A stretch of 64,000 nucleotides of DNA. Origin: Amycolatopsis methanolica 239. Lineage in GTDB: Bacteria > Actinomycetota > Actinomycetes > Mycobacteriales > Pseudonocardiaceae. The notes under the pieces were generated by a model. The model worked only from the letters and a program-made list of their open reading frames with translations, made no database searches and was not told where the DNA came from. A program made the translations under genes and the position numbers. Shown one piece after another: positions 43,901 to 53,073 of the stretch (the first letter of the stretch is position 1; every line of letters begins with the position of its first letter). The DNA is taken from contig NZ_CP009110.1 in NCBI RefSeq assembly GCF_000739085.1, positions 3,286,001-3,350,000 of the forward strand, given 5' to 3'.

Positions 43901-43942
43901 CGCGCGCCCTCCGGGCAATTCCTTTCTCAGACCACAGTGGAC

Positions 43943-43985
43943 TTGACGGAAAGTTCACAGCTGTGTTTAAACTAATGGCAATAGG
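43943..43985 (+). promoter_or_regulatory. mce operon promoter overlapped by TetR operator candidate D
   Basis: TTGACG (43943-43948) is a strong -35. TTTAAA (43966-43971, 17-base spacer) or TAAACT (43968-43973, 19-base spacer) is the -10. ACTAATGGCAATAGG (43971-43985) starts inside the -10 and matches site B (minus strand) at 12 of 15 and site A at 11 of 15 positions. A protein bound here would block transcription initiation of the mce operon. Confidence 0.65.
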
Positions 43986-44053
43986 TAAGCGATGACGCTG
44001 CGGCCGGCGAGCGTGCCTCCTTCCGGGAACGTGTCGCCGTCGAACGGGAGACA

Positions 44054-44968
44054 ATGATGTCGAATTCCGAATGGCGGCCTCCGCGCGGGGACGGCGCCGG
44101 ATCGGGGCTGGGGTCCGCGGCGGTCCTCGCCGGGCTGCCCACCGGGCCCGCGCCGGTGTTCGAGAAGCCGCCGGTGGCTGGCAAGCTGCCGGCCGCGGTG
44201 TTCGGTCCGCTCGAACAGGCCGGTGCGATGGCCCAGTTGCTCGGCAAGGTCGTCTGGAGCGCGGTCCGCCACCCGGCCGGCTACTGGCGGGCGGTGCGCG
44301 ACGAGATGTACACCCTGCTCAAGCTCTGCTGGTTCCCGATGATCCTCGCGGTCTTCACCTTCGGCGTGATGGTCGCGATCCTGGGCATCAACTTCACCAC
44401 CCTGATCGGCGCGAACAACCGATACGGCCAGTACTTCTTCATCGCCAGTGTCCGGGAGTTCTCCCCGTGGATCAACTCGATGGTGGTCGCCGGGATCATC
44501 GGCGCCGCACTGGCCGCGGACCTCGGCGCCCGCCGGGTGCGCGAGGAGTTGGACGCGCTGCGCGTGCTCGGCATGGATCCGGTGCGCGAGCTGGTGCTGC
44601 CGCGGGTGGTGTCCGCGGTGTTCATGACCGCGCTGCTGAACCTGGTGGCGATCATGATCGCGATCCTGTCCGGGCTGTTCGGGATCATCGTGTTCGGCGG
44701 GGTGTCCGGAGGCGAGTACTTCTCCACGTTGTACGCGAACCTCACTCCGGTCGAGGTGTGGGGGAGTTTCGTGAAGAGCGCCGTCTTCGGCCTCGTGATC
44801 GGCGTTGTGTGCTCCTACAAGGGGTTCACCGCGCAGGGCGGCGCGATTGGGGTCGGCCGCGCGGTCAACCAGGCCGTGGTCATCTCGTTCGTGGTGATCT
44901 GGCTGGTGAACTTCGCGTTCAGCTCGATCATGCTCGGGCTCAACCCGGAAATGCAGACGGTTCGCTGA
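44054..44968 (+). CDS. yrbEA: YrbE/MlaE-family permease A of Mce transporter
   Basis: 304 residues. A cytoplasmic N-terminal tail of about 85 residues is followed by five or six membrane segments and the MlaE signature EELDALRVLGMDPVRELVLPRV. It pairs with the permease at 44982 and the ATPase at 45822 to form the inner-membrane ABC unit that powers lipid or steroid import through the Mce hexamer. ATG at 44054 or 44057 (GGGAG spacing favours the second). First gene of the mce operon, about 80 bases after promoter D. Confidence 0.93.
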   Translation: MMSNSEWRPPRGDGAGSGLGSAAVLAGLPTGPAPVFEKPPVAGKLPAAVFGPLEQAGAMAQLLGKVVWSAVRHPAGYWRAVRDEMYTLLKLCWFPMILAVFTFGVMVAILGINFTTLIGANNRYGQYFFIASVREFSPWINSMVVAGIIGAALAADLGARRVREELDALRVLGMDPVRELVLPRVVSAVFMTALLNLVAIMIAILSGLFGIIVFGGVSGGEYFSTLYANLTPVEVWGSFVKSAVFGLVIGVVCSYKGFTAQGGAIGVGRAVNQAVVISFVVIWLVNFAFSSIMLGLNPEMQTVR

Positions 44969-44981
44969 GGAAGGGCGTTCG

Positions 44982-45788
44982 ATGACGAGCGTGCGCAACG
45001 CCCGGCCGACGGGCAGGTTCGCCGGTCTTCTGACCAACACCTCCGACGTGGTCCGGTTCTCCGCCGGCGCGCTCGGCAGTGTCGGCAAGACCCGGATGTA
45101 CTTCTCCGAGGTGTTGCGCCAGGCCGGGATCCTGGTGCTCTCCAGCGGCCTGGTGATCTGGGCGATGGAGTTCGTGATCGGCGCGGTGTTCGCCGTGGAG
45201 GGCCACTACATCAGCCGGCAGTTCGGCGCCCAGGGGCTGGTCGCGGTGTTTCCCGCGCTCGGCGGGCTGCGGACCTGCGCTCCCGAGATGTGGGGCTGGA
45301 TCCTCGCGGCGAAGGTCGGCTGCGGCATCGTCGCGGAGCTGGGGTCGATGCGCATAACCGAGGAGATCGACGCGCTGGAGGTCATGGGCATCCGGCCCAA
45401 ACCCTACCTGGTGGGGACGCGGGTGGTGGCGGCCTGGATCGCGATGCCGTTCCTCTACCTCGTCGGACTCGGCCTGATGTACATCGCGTCATACCTGATG
45501 CTGGTGCCGGTGCTCGGCACGGTGTCCGAGGGCGGCTTCTCCGCGGTGCTGTGGGCGTTCCAGAGCCCGCTCGATGTGCTTTTCAGTCTGTTGTGGACGA
45601 TGGTCGCGGGCACACTGATCGTCCTCGTGGCGTGTTACTACGGCTTCAACGCCCGCGGCGGCCCGGTCGGTGTCGGGATGAACACCGCGAAATCGATGCT
45701 CGTCAACATGGTGCTGATCAGCGTGGTCGGCATGATCTGCCAGCAGCTGTTCTGGGGCGGTTTCCCGAACGCGCCCATCGGAAACTGA
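44982..45788 (+). CDS. yrbEB: YrbE/MlaE-family permease B of Mce transporter
   Basis: 268 residues. Hydrophobic, with the MlaE signature RITEEIDALEVMGIRPKPYLVGTRV and C-terminal GFNARGGPVGVGMNTAKSM. It is the second transmembrane subunit and starts 13 bases after permease A behind GAGGAAGGGCG. Two adjacent, different YrbE genes are standard for actinobacterial Mce loci. Confidence 0.94.
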   Translation: MTSVRNARPTGRFAGLLTNTSDVVRFSAGALGSVGKTRMYFSEVLRQAGILVLSSGLVIWAMEFVIGAVFAVEGHYISRQFGAQGLVAVFPALGGLRTCAPEMWGWILAAKVGCGIVAELGSMRITEEIDALEVMGIRPKPYLVGTRVVAAWIAMPFLYLVGLGLMYIASYLMLVPVLGTVSEGGFSAVLWAFQSPLDVLFSLLWTMVAGTLIVLVACYYGFNARGGPVGVGMNTAKSMLVNMVLISVVGMICQQLFWGGFPNAPIGN

Positions 45789-45821
45789 TCCCGCCACGTG
45801 AAGAACCCTTCGGAGGAACCG

Positions 45822-46649
45822 ATGTTGCATCCGGCCGGGAACGAGCCCGGGGGAGTCGCGACGACTCAGCCCATCCGGCCACTGCCGGTCCCCGCGGCGC
45901 CGACCGTGGAGATCCGCGAGGTCTACAAGTCGTTCGGCTCGTTCGACATCCTGCGCGGCCTCAACCTGAGCTTCGCCGCCAACGCGATCACCACGGTGCT
46001 GGGGCCGTCGGGCACCGGCAAGAGCGTGCTGCTCAAGCACATCGTCGGCCTGCTTGAACCGGACGCGGGCGAGGTGCTGGTGTTCGGTGACGACATCTGG
46101 AAGGCGAGCGAGGAACAGCGCTACGAACTGCGGAAGCGGTTCGGGGTCCTGTTCCAGGACGGCGCGCTGTTCGGCTCGATGGACGTGTTCGACAACGTCG
46201 CGTTCCCGCTGCGCAAGCACACCGACCTGCCGGAGTCGGAGATCACCGAGATCGTGATGAACCGGTTGCGCGAGGTCGGCCTGGAAGCGGCGAAGAACAA
46301 GGAACCCGGCTCGATCTCCGGCGGGATGCGCAAACGCGCCGGGTTCGCCCGTGCACTGGTGATGAACCCCGAGGTGGTGCTCTTCGACGAGCCGGACTCC
46401 GGTTTGGACCCGGTGCGCACCAGCCTGCTCAACGACCTGATCCTGCAGATGCACGCCGAGCACGGCGGCACCTACGTGCTGGTCACCCACGACATCCGCA
46501 CCGCGCGGAAGGTCAGCGACTACGTCGGCCTGATCTGGAAGGGCAAGCTCATCCACTACGGGCCCACCGAGGAGGCGTTCAACTCCGACGACCCGTTCGT
46601 GCGCCAGTTCCTCGCCGGTGACTCGGCCGGCCCGCTCGGGATGGACTGA
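45822..46649 (+). CDS. mceG: ABC transporter ATPase of Mce system (MceG/Mkl type)
   Basis: 275 residues. Walker A GPSGTGKS near residue 62, Q-loop FGVLFQDGALFGSMDVFDNV, signature ISGGMRKRAGFARAL, Walker B VVLFDEPDSGLD, switch His in VTHDIRTA, and a C-terminal extension FNSDDPFVRQFLAGDSAGP typical of MlaF/MceG. It energises the YrbE permeases. ATG at 45822 with GGAGGAACC upstream is preferred to GTG 45798. In mycobacteria this ATPase is usually encoded away from the mce loci; here it lies inside the operon. Confidence 0.93.
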   Translation: MLHPAGNEPGGVATTQPIRPLPVPAAPTVEIREVYKSFGSFDILRGLNLSFAANAITTVLGPSGTGKSVLLKHIVGLLEPDAGEVLVFGDDIWKASEEQRYELRKRFGVLFQDGALFGSMDVFDNVAFPLRKHTDLPESEITEIVMNRLREVGLEAAKNKEPGSISGGMRKRAGFARALVMNPEVVLFDEPDSGLDPVRTSLLNDLILQMHAEHGGTYVLVTHDIRTARKVSDYVGLIWKGKLIHYGPTEEAFNSDDPFVRQFLAGDSAGPLGMD

Positions 46650-47890
46650 TGATGCGGGGGAAGAGGCTGGCCGCGGTCGCGGCGGTGGCGGTGCTGCTCG
46701 TCACGGCCGCCGCGGCCTGGACACTCGTGTCCGAAGAAGACGGTGGGTACCGGGTCCGCCTGGTGATGCCCTCGGCCGCGGGGCTGGTGCCCGGCGCTCC
46801 CGTGCGGGCCAACGGCGTCGACATCGGCCAGATCAGCGAGATCACCGCCAAGGACAACCAGGCGGTGGTCACGGTGTCGCTGGACGCCGCGCACGCCCCG
46901 CTGCACACCGGGACCGTCGCGTGGGTGGAGACGCGGTCGGTGCTGGGGGAGCGCAACATCGAGTTGAAGCCCGGCCCGGCGGGCAACCCGGCGGTTCCGG
47001 ACGACGGCCTGGTCGAAGCTCGCCCCCAGGTCAGCGTCGAAGACCTGCTGGAAGCGCTCGACCCGCAGACCCGCACCCACCTGACCGGCCTCGTGCGGCA
47101 GCTCCAGGACACGCTCGCCGGCCGCGAGCAGGACGTCAACGCGACCGTGCGCACCGCCGGGCCGACCGTGCAGGCACTCGGCGAGGTCCTCGGCGCGATC
47201 GGCCGCGACGGCCCGGCGATCCGGGAACTGGTCACCAACCTCAGTGATATGACCGCGGTCCTGACCCAACGGCAGGACCGGCTGCGCGGCACCGTGCAGA
47301 ACCTCTCGACACTGGCCGGGCAAGCCGCACGACAGCAGGAACAGCTCGCGACCGCCCTCGGCCAGCTGCCCGCCACACTGAGGGACGCGCGGACCGGGCT
47401 GGACAAGCTGCCCGCGGCCGCCGACGCACTCGAGCCGGTCCTGACCGACCTCCGGCCGGTGACCGCGAAGCTGCCCTCGGTCGCCGCGAACCTCGGGCCG
47501 TTGCTGACCGACCTGCGGCCGACGATCGCGGACCTGCGCCCGACGCTGGACGCCGCGAGCACGCTGCTGGGCGACACCCCGGCGCTGCTCGACAGCGTGC
47601 ACAACACCGCGCCCGGCCTGAACGCCGCGATCCAGGGGCTCGCGCCCACGCTGAAGTACTGGCGGCCCTACAGCCCGGAGCTGGCCGGCTTCCTGGCCAA
47701 CTGGGGTTCGGTGTTCTCCGGTTACGACTCCGTCGGCCACTACATCCGCGGCCTCCTGGTGCTGTCGCCGACCAGTGTCAACGGCCTGCCGGTCAGCTCG
47801 GTCCCCGGCTTCACGCGCCGGGTGGACCCGCTCCCCGGTGAAGCGGGCGGGCAGCCGTGGACCGACGCGCACGGGGAGGGAATGCGATGA
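46649..47890 (+). CDS. mceA: Mce protein, first of six (MceA position)
   Basis: 413 residues. N-terminal membrane anchor (residues about 7-23), one MCE domain (YRVRLVMPSAAGLVPGAPV, then ANGVDIGQI and GERNIELKPG, to about residue 115), a long helical region with repeated LRPT/LGPLL heptad-like segments that would form the needle, and a tail with YDSVGHYIRG. It is exported and anchored, forming part of the lipid-conducting heterohexamer. TGATG overlap with the ATPase. Confidence 0.92.
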   Translation: MMRGKRLAAVAAVAVLLVTAAAAWTLVSEEDGGYRVRLVMPSAAGLVPGAPVRANGVDIGQISEITAKDNQAVVTVSLDAAHAPLHTGTVAWVETRSVLGERNIELKPGPAGNPAVPDDGLVEARPQVSVEDLLEALDPQTRTHLTGLVRQLQDTLAGREQDVNATVRTAGPTVQALGEVLGAIGRDGPAIRELVTNLSDMTAVLTQRQDRLRGTVQNLSTLAGQAARQQEQLATALGQLPATLRDARTGLDKLPAAADALEPVLTDLRPVTAKLPSVAANLGPLLTDLRPTIADLRPTLDAASTLLGDTPALLDSVHNTAPGLNAAIQGLAPTLKYWRPYSPELAGFLANWGSVFSGYDSVGHYIRGLLVLSPTSVNGLPVSSVPGFTRRVDPLPGEAGGQPWTDAHGEGMR

Positions 47891-49209
47891 GGTCACGACT
47901 CGTCCGCACCATCGCGACGGTGGCCGTCGTCGCCACCGTCGCGGCCACCGGGGCCGCCTTGTGGAGCGGTGGTGACGACGACCAGGCGACCGTGGTCGCG
48001 ATGTTCGCCGACGCGTCCCCGCTCATCCCGGGCAACACGGTGAACCTCCGCGGCATGAAGATCGGCGAGATCACCGACATCGCGCTCGAGCGCGGCCAGG
48101 CCCGCGTCGTCATGTCCGTCGATCCCGGCGTCCTGCCGTTGCACTCGGACGCGCGGGCCACAGTGCGACCCGTCAGCCTGCTGGGCGAGCGCTACGTCGA
48201 GCTCGACCCTGGGTCACCGTCGGCGCCGGTGCTGCCCGGTGATGCGGTGATCACCGCCGACCGCACCAGCGCGGCCGTCGACCTCGACCAGGTGCTCAAC
48301 TCGCTCGACGACCCCACTTCCACCGCACTGGCGGCCCTGGTGACCACCCTCGGCGAGGGCACCGGCGGACGGGCCGGCGACATCGACGCCGCGCTCAAGG
48401 CGCTGCAGCCGGCGATGACGCGGACCGGCGAGCTCGGCGCCCTGCTCGACGACCAGAACGCGGTCCTGACTCAGTTGCTCGACCGGGTCCGCCCCGTCGC
48501 CGACGCGCTCGCGGCCGGGCAGGGCCGCAACCTCGACCAGCTCGTGCAGTCGTTCACCGCGACGCTCGCCACGGTCTCGCAGAACCGCGAGGCGTTGCGG
48601 GAAACTCTGGCCGAACTGCCCGGGTTCCTCGACCACGCCCGGGCCGCGGTGCGCGAGATAGCTGGCGTGACCCAGCAGATGACGCCGGTGCTCGCCGACA
48701 TCCGCCCCGTCACCGACGACCTGACGGCGATCACCCGCGAGCTGACCGCGTTCGCGGACACCGCCGACCCGGCGCTGGCCGCCGCGCGTCCCGTGCTCGA
48801 CCACGCGAAGGCCCTGCTGGATCAGGCCGCGCCGCTGGTCAAGGCGCTGCAGCCGCAGATGGCCGACCTCCGGTCCGGGGCCGAGGCGGCGGTCCCGCTC
48901 GGCCGGGAACTCGCGGACAACCTCGACGGGCTGCTCGCCATGATCACCGGCTGGGGACTGGCGTGCACCGGGTACGACTCGGTGTCGCACTACTTCCGCG
49001 GGATGCTCGTCGCCACCCCGTCGCCCTTACTGCAGACCGTCCAGTCCGAACTCCTCGGCTCGCCGGGCGGCGGCAAGAGCGCGCCGGAGACGCCGGACGC
49101 GCCCGCACCGCAGGCGGTGCCCGTTCTCACCGACCCGCTCACCGCCACCGGCCTGAGCCAGGAGCAGGAGAAATCGTTGATCGGACAGTTGCTCGGCGGG
49201 GGGCGGTGA
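47887..49209 (+). CDS. mceB: Mce protein, second of six (MceB position)
   Basis: 440 residues. N-terminal hydrophobic anchor (residues about 7-28), MCE domain ending LLGERYVELDPGS near residue 110, a helical needle region (LRPVADAL, DIRPVTDDLTAITREL), the conserved tail YDSVSHYFRGML, and a Pro/Ala-rich low-complexity stretch before a C-terminal helix EQEKSLIGQLLGG. ATGA overlap with the previous gene. Subunit of the Mce heterohexamer. Confidence 0.92.
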   Translation: MRSRLVRTIATVAVVATVAATGAALWSGGDDDQATVVAMFADASPLIPGNTVNLRGMKIGEITDIALERGQARVVMSVDPGVLPLHSDARATVRPVSLLGERYVELDPGSPSAPVLPGDAVITADRTSAAVDLDQVLNSLDDPTSTALAALVTTLGEGTGGRAGDIDAALKALQPAMTRTGELGALLDDQNAVLTQLLDRVRPVADALAAGQGRNLDQLVQSFTATLATVSQNREALRETLAELPGFLDHARAAVREIAGVTQQMTPVLADIRPVTDDLTAITRELTAFADTADPALAAARPVLDHAKALLDQAAPLVKALQPQMADLRSGAEAAVPLGRELADNLDGLLAMITGWGLACTGYDSVSHYFRGMLVATPSPLLQTVQSELLGSPGGGKSAPETPDAPAPQAVPVLTDPLTATGLSQEQEKSLIGQLLGGGR

Positions 49210-50498
49210 CCGTGGCGGCACGTGTCTCCCGCGCCCAGGGACGGTCCTTCTACCTCGGCGTCGTCATCCTGGTGCTCGCGGGCGTGATCACCTACATCTC
49301 GCTCACCGCGGACCAGGGGCTGCCCGGAGCGCCGAAGACGACGGTGCGAGCCGCGTTCGACGACGTCGGCAGTCTCACCGCGGGCGCCGACGTGCGGCAG
49401 AACTCGATGCGTATCGGCCGGGTCGAAGCCATCCGGCTCGTCGACGGCAGGCCCGAGGTCGTCATGGAGCTGGACGGCCACGTCGAGGTCTTCGCCAACG
49501 CGCGGGCCGCGATCTGGGACCAGTCGGCGCTGAGCCAGAAGTTCGTCGAGCTCCTGCCCGGCGATCCGTCCGCCCCGCCGCTGGGGGAGGGCGTGATCCC
49601 GGCCGGTGCCACCGAAAGCTCGTCGGACATCTCCCGCCTGCTCGACGTGCTGGACCCACCGACGCGGGACGCGGCCACCGGCGCGGTGCGCGAACTGGGC
49701 GACGGGATGGCTGGCCACAGCCAGGACCTGCACGAGTTCCTGGCCGCGCTGCCCGGCCTGCTCGACGACACCGGCGCCGTGTCGGCGGCACTGGCGGCAC
49801 CCGAGGCGAACCTACCCGCCCTGCTCCGCAGCGCCGACCGGCTGGCGGGCCGCTTCGCCGGGCGTCAGGACGACCTGGCCCGGCTGGTCACCCAGCTGGA
49901 CCAGACCCTCGCCGCGGTCGGGGTCGACCATGGCACGCCACTGTCCCAGGTGCTGTCCAAGGCCCCGGACCTGCTGCGCCACGGGTCCGCGGCGGCCGCC
50001 GCGCTCACCCAGCCCCTGGCCGACACCCGGGTCGCGCTCACCACCCTGCGATCCGGAGCCCAGGCGCTCGGCGAAGCGACCCCGGACGTCCGCGGCGTGC
50101 TGCGGGAGGCGCCCGGTCCGTTGCGGAAGATCCCCGGGGTGGCCGACGCGGCGACACCCGCGGTGGACGAGCTGACCGCGACCTCCGCCGACCTCCGTCC
50201 GCTGGCTGTGCGGCTGGGTGACGGTCTTCCCGCACTGCGCTCGCTGCTGCAGACGCTGTCCCCCTACGCGGCCGACATCGGCGACTTCGCCTACCACGGC
50301 GGGCTCGTCTTCGCCGGCCACGCCGGAGACCGCCACTACATGCGCGTCCAGCTCGTGCTGCCCGGCATCGCCGGCCTGAACTCTGCGGTGTCGCCGCTGG
50401 ACGAGCTGACCCCGGCCCCGCGCAACCCCTATCCCGAACCCGGGCGCGCCGTGGAGGACCGCGCGCAGGGGCCTGGACTGCTCGGTGGGAGGAACTGA
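49206..50498 (+). CDS. mceC: Mce protein, third of six (MceC position)
   Basis: 430 residues. Anchor SFYLGVVILVLAGVITYIS (residues about 14-32), MCE domain with RQNSMRIGRVEAIRLVDG and SQKFVELLPGD, a long alpha-helical region, and a tail GDRHYMRVQLVLPG. GTG start on the overlap with the preceding stop (GTGA); GTG at 49212 is also possible. No lipoprotein box. Confidence 0.91.
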   Translation: MTVAARVSRAQGRSFYLGVVILVLAGVITYISLTADQGLPGAPKTTVRAAFDDVGSLTAGADVRQNSMRIGRVEAIRLVDGRPEVVMELDGHVEVFANARAAIWDQSALSQKFVELLPGDPSAPPLGEGVIPAGATESSSDISRLLDVLDPPTRDAATGAVRELGDGMAGHSQDLHEFLAALPGLLDDTGAVSAALAAPEANLPALLRSADRLAGRFAGRQDDLARLVTQLDQTLAAVGVDHGTPLSQVLSKAPDLLRHGSAAAAALTQPLADTRVALTTLRSGAQALGEATPDVRGVLREAPGPLRKIPGVADAATPAVDELTATSADLRPLAVRLGDGLPALRSLLQTLSPYAADIGDFAYHGGLVFAGHAGDRHYMRVQLVLPGIAGLNSAVSPLDELTPAPRNPYPEPGRAVEDRAQGPGLLGGRN

Positions 50499-51802
50499 TG
50501 ATCCGGCGGCTGCGCACCATTTCCCCGGTCTGGCAGGGACTCGCGTTCATCCTCCTGCTCGCCGTGGGGACGGCGGTGCTGTTCGAGAAGCAGGCGATCG
50601 TCACCGCGCTGCGGCCCGGCGACGAGATCGAGATCTCCTTCGCGCGGGACTACAAACTCGCGGCCGACGACAGCGAGGTCAAGGTGGCCGGTGTGCCCGT
50701 CGGCATCGTCTCCGGGATCGAACCGCGCGAGGGCGGCGCGGTCGTCGTGACCGTGAAGATCGACTCGGAGATCCGCGAACGGCTGGGTCCCGAGCCCACA
50801 GCCGCCATCCGGCCCACCACGATCCTCGGCGGCCGGTACTTCGTCGAGCTCGCGCCCGGCGGTGGGAACGGGCGTTTCGACGGCGAGGCGATCCCGGTGG
50901 AGCGCACCTCGACGCCGGTCGAGCTGGACGAGGTGCTCGCGGCGATCCCGCCCCGCGCCCAGCAGGGACTCCAGGGCGCCACCCGGCAGCTCGACGGGAC
51001 GCTGGCCGCCGGCGGCAGCGCCGCGATCCGCGACGTCGTGCGCGACGCGCCCGGCACGCTCGTGCCCTCCCACGACGTGCTCGACGCGATGCTGGGCAAC
51101 CGGCCGGAAACCGACCTGTCCGCCCTGGTGCGGGACGTCGACACGCTCGCCGCGACGCTGAACCGGCACGACGGGCAGCTGGAGTCCATCGTGGACAACG
51201 CCGACACCACGTCCGCGGTGCTGGCCCGGCAGAGCGACCCGCTCGCCCGCACCATCCGCGACCTGCCGTCGACGCTGACGTCCGTCCGAACCGGACTGAC
51301 CAGCATGGGCGGCATCCTCGATCGGCTCACGGCCACCGCGCCCGGCCTCCGCCCGGCTGTCCAGCAGGCAGCTCCGCTGCTGGAGCGGCTGGACCCGGTG
51401 CTCGCCCAGGCCCGGCCACTGGTGGCCGACCTGCGCCCGCTCCTGCACGACGCCCGGCCACTGGTCGACCAGCTCGTGCCCATGAGCAGGCAGACGACCG
51501 CCGTGCTCGACGACGTCAACGGCGCCCCACTGGACCGGATCAAGGGCCCGGTCGTCGACGCCCTCAACGAGAAGTGGATCGGCACCGGCACCTACAAGGG
51601 CGGCGGGAACACCGGATACACCCTCGGCCAGGAGATCGCACACATGATCGTGAACCTCGACATGGACGGCATGCGCACCACCGCCAACGGCGCCACCCTC
51701 GGCATCCAGGCCGGGTTCGGGCCCGGCTCGGTGTGGGGCCTGCCGGGTGGTCTGGACGACCTGATGGCGAGCCTGGGCACCGTGGGAGGCGCGCCGAAAT
51801 GA
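50498..51802 (+). CDS. mceD: Mce protein, fourth of six (MceD position)
   Basis: 434 residues. Anchor GLAFILLLAVGTAVLFE (residues about 14-30), MCE domain with EVKVAGVPVGIVSGIEP and LGGRYFVELAPGG, then a helical region (LTATAPGLRPAVQQAAPLL). Its C-terminus differs from MceA/B: NEKWIGTGTYKGGGNTGY and a Gly-rich GSVWGLPGGLDD segment. TGATG overlap with MceC. Confidence 0.91.
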   Translation: MIRRLRTISPVWQGLAFILLLAVGTAVLFEKQAIVTALRPGDEIEISFARDYKLAADDSEVKVAGVPVGIVSGIEPREGGAVVVTVKIDSEIRERLGPEPTAAIRPTTILGGRYFVELAPGGGNGRFDGEAIPVERTSTPVELDEVLAAIPPRAQQGLQGATRQLDGTLAAGGSAAIRDVVRDAPGTLVPSHDVLDAMLGNRPETDLSALVRDVDTLAATLNRHDGQLESIVDNADTTSAVLARQSDPLARTIRDLPSTLTSVRTGLTSMGGILDRLTATAPGLRPAVQQAAPLLERLDPVLAQARPLVADLRPLLHDARPLVDQLVPMSRQTTAVLDDVNGAPLDRIKGPVVDALNEKWIGTGTYKGGGNTGYTLGQEIAHMIVNLDMDGMRTTANGATLGIQAGFGPGSVWGLPGGLDDLMASLGTVGGAPK

Positions 51803-53073
51803 ACCTGCGCAAGACGTGGCAGCGCGTCCGCACCGTGCCCGGCCTCGGCCGGGACGTCCTCGCGGTGACGCTGGTGATCGCACTCGGGGTGGTGTCAGGC
51901 GGCATCATCCTGTCCCATCTCAACGTCGACGCACCCTGGTCGGACCGGTACGAGTTCGCGGCCGAGTTCGACCACGCGCCGGCGATCAGCCCGGGCAACA
52001 ACCAGGAGGTGCGCATCGCCGGCGTCCGCGTCGGCGAGATCACCGGGGCGTCGGTCACCGCCGACGGGCACGCCCGGGTGGCCATGGCGATCGACCCCGG
52101 TCACCCGATCTACGACAACGCCCAGCTCGTGCTCCGGCCGAAGAACCCGCTGAACGAGATGTACGTCGAAATCAACCCGGGCGGCCCGCCGGGGCGGCCG
52201 CTCGCCGCCGGTGGCACCATCCCCCGGTCGCAGACGCACCGGCCGATCCAGCCGGACGAGGTCTTCGGCAACCTCGACGCGCGCAGCCGCACCGCGCTCA
52301 CCACGCTGCTGTCCGAATCGGACATCGCGCTGGCGAACGCGCCGCAGTCGCTGCCGGGCGGGCTCCGTGCCACTGACGACACGCTGGTGAAGCTCCGGCC
52401 CGTGGTGGAGTCCCTGCGCACGCGCCAGGACACCATCCGTCAGCTGGTGACCGCGTTCAGCCAGATCGCGACCGCGGTCGGCGGCGACGACGACCGCCTG
52501 ACGCAGATGGTCGACGCCACGCGGCAGACGCTGACCACGCTCGCCGCGGGGCAGGACGACCTCAGCCGGTCGTTGGCCGACCTGCCCGGTTTCGCGACCG
52601 AACTGACGGGCGCGATGGACGGCGTCACCGCCGTGTCCGCGCAGATCAACCCGACGCTGGACAACCTGAAGGCGGCGTCGGCCGATCTGCCGCCCGCGCT
52701 GACCCGGCTGAGTGGGACGGTCGACCAGCTCGGCCGGACCGTCGGCACCGCACGGCCGGTCGTCAACCAGGCCCGCCCGGTGGTGGCCGACCTGCGGCCG
52801 CTCGTGGACAACCTGCTGGGGGCCATGAACGCGCTGCGCCCGACCACCCTGCGCCTGGACGAGATGACCACCAAGGTCGTCGCGTCCCTCGACGGCGGCC
52901 TGCAGGGCTTCGTCTACAACACCAACTCGGTGTTCTCGGTCCGCGACAACGCCGGAACATTCCCCCGCGGGAACTTCGGCGTCCAGGTCGACACGCTCGG
53001 CACGGGATACGTGCCGGACCAGGTCCCGGACTGGGCCAAGGACCGTCCGCAACGGCAAGGGGGCACCCGGTGA
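51799..53073 (+). CDS. mceE: Mce protein, fifth of six (MceE position)
   Basis: 424 residues. Anchor DVLAVTLVIALGVVSGGIIL (residues about 20-40) without the lipobox cysteine that many MceE/LprK proteins have, an MCE domain (QEVRIAGVRVGEITGASV, then LNEMYVEINPGG), a helical needle and a tail NTNSVFSVRDNAGTFPRG. ATGA overlap with MceD. Confidence 0.91.
   Translation: MNLRKTWQRVRTVPGLGRDVLAVTLVIALGVVSGGIILSHLNVDAPWSDRYEFAAEFDHAPAISPGNNQEVRIAGVRVGEITGASVTADGHARVAMAIDPGHPIYDNAQLVLRPKNPLNEMYVEINPGGPPGRPLAAGGTIPRSQTHRPIQPDEVFGNLDARSRTALTTLLSESDIALANAPQSLPGGLRATDDTLVKLRPVVESLRTRQDTIRQLVTAFSQIATAVGGDDDRLTQMVDATRQTLTTLAAGQDDLSRSLADLPGFATELTGAMDGVTAVSAQINPTLDNLKAASADLPPALTRLSGTVDQLGRTVGTARPVVNQARPVVADLRPLVDNLLGAMNALRPTTLRLDEMTTKVVASLDGGLQGFVYNTNSVFSVRDNAGTFPRGNFGVQVDTLGTGYVPDQVPDWAKDRPQRQGGTR

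Noticed and set aside
47400-47580. Internal repeats of LRP/DLRPT-type sequence in the Mce proteins, considered as a DNA repeat
   Set aside because: They are heptad-like protein repeats of the Mce needle helix with varied codons, not a DNA-level repeat.
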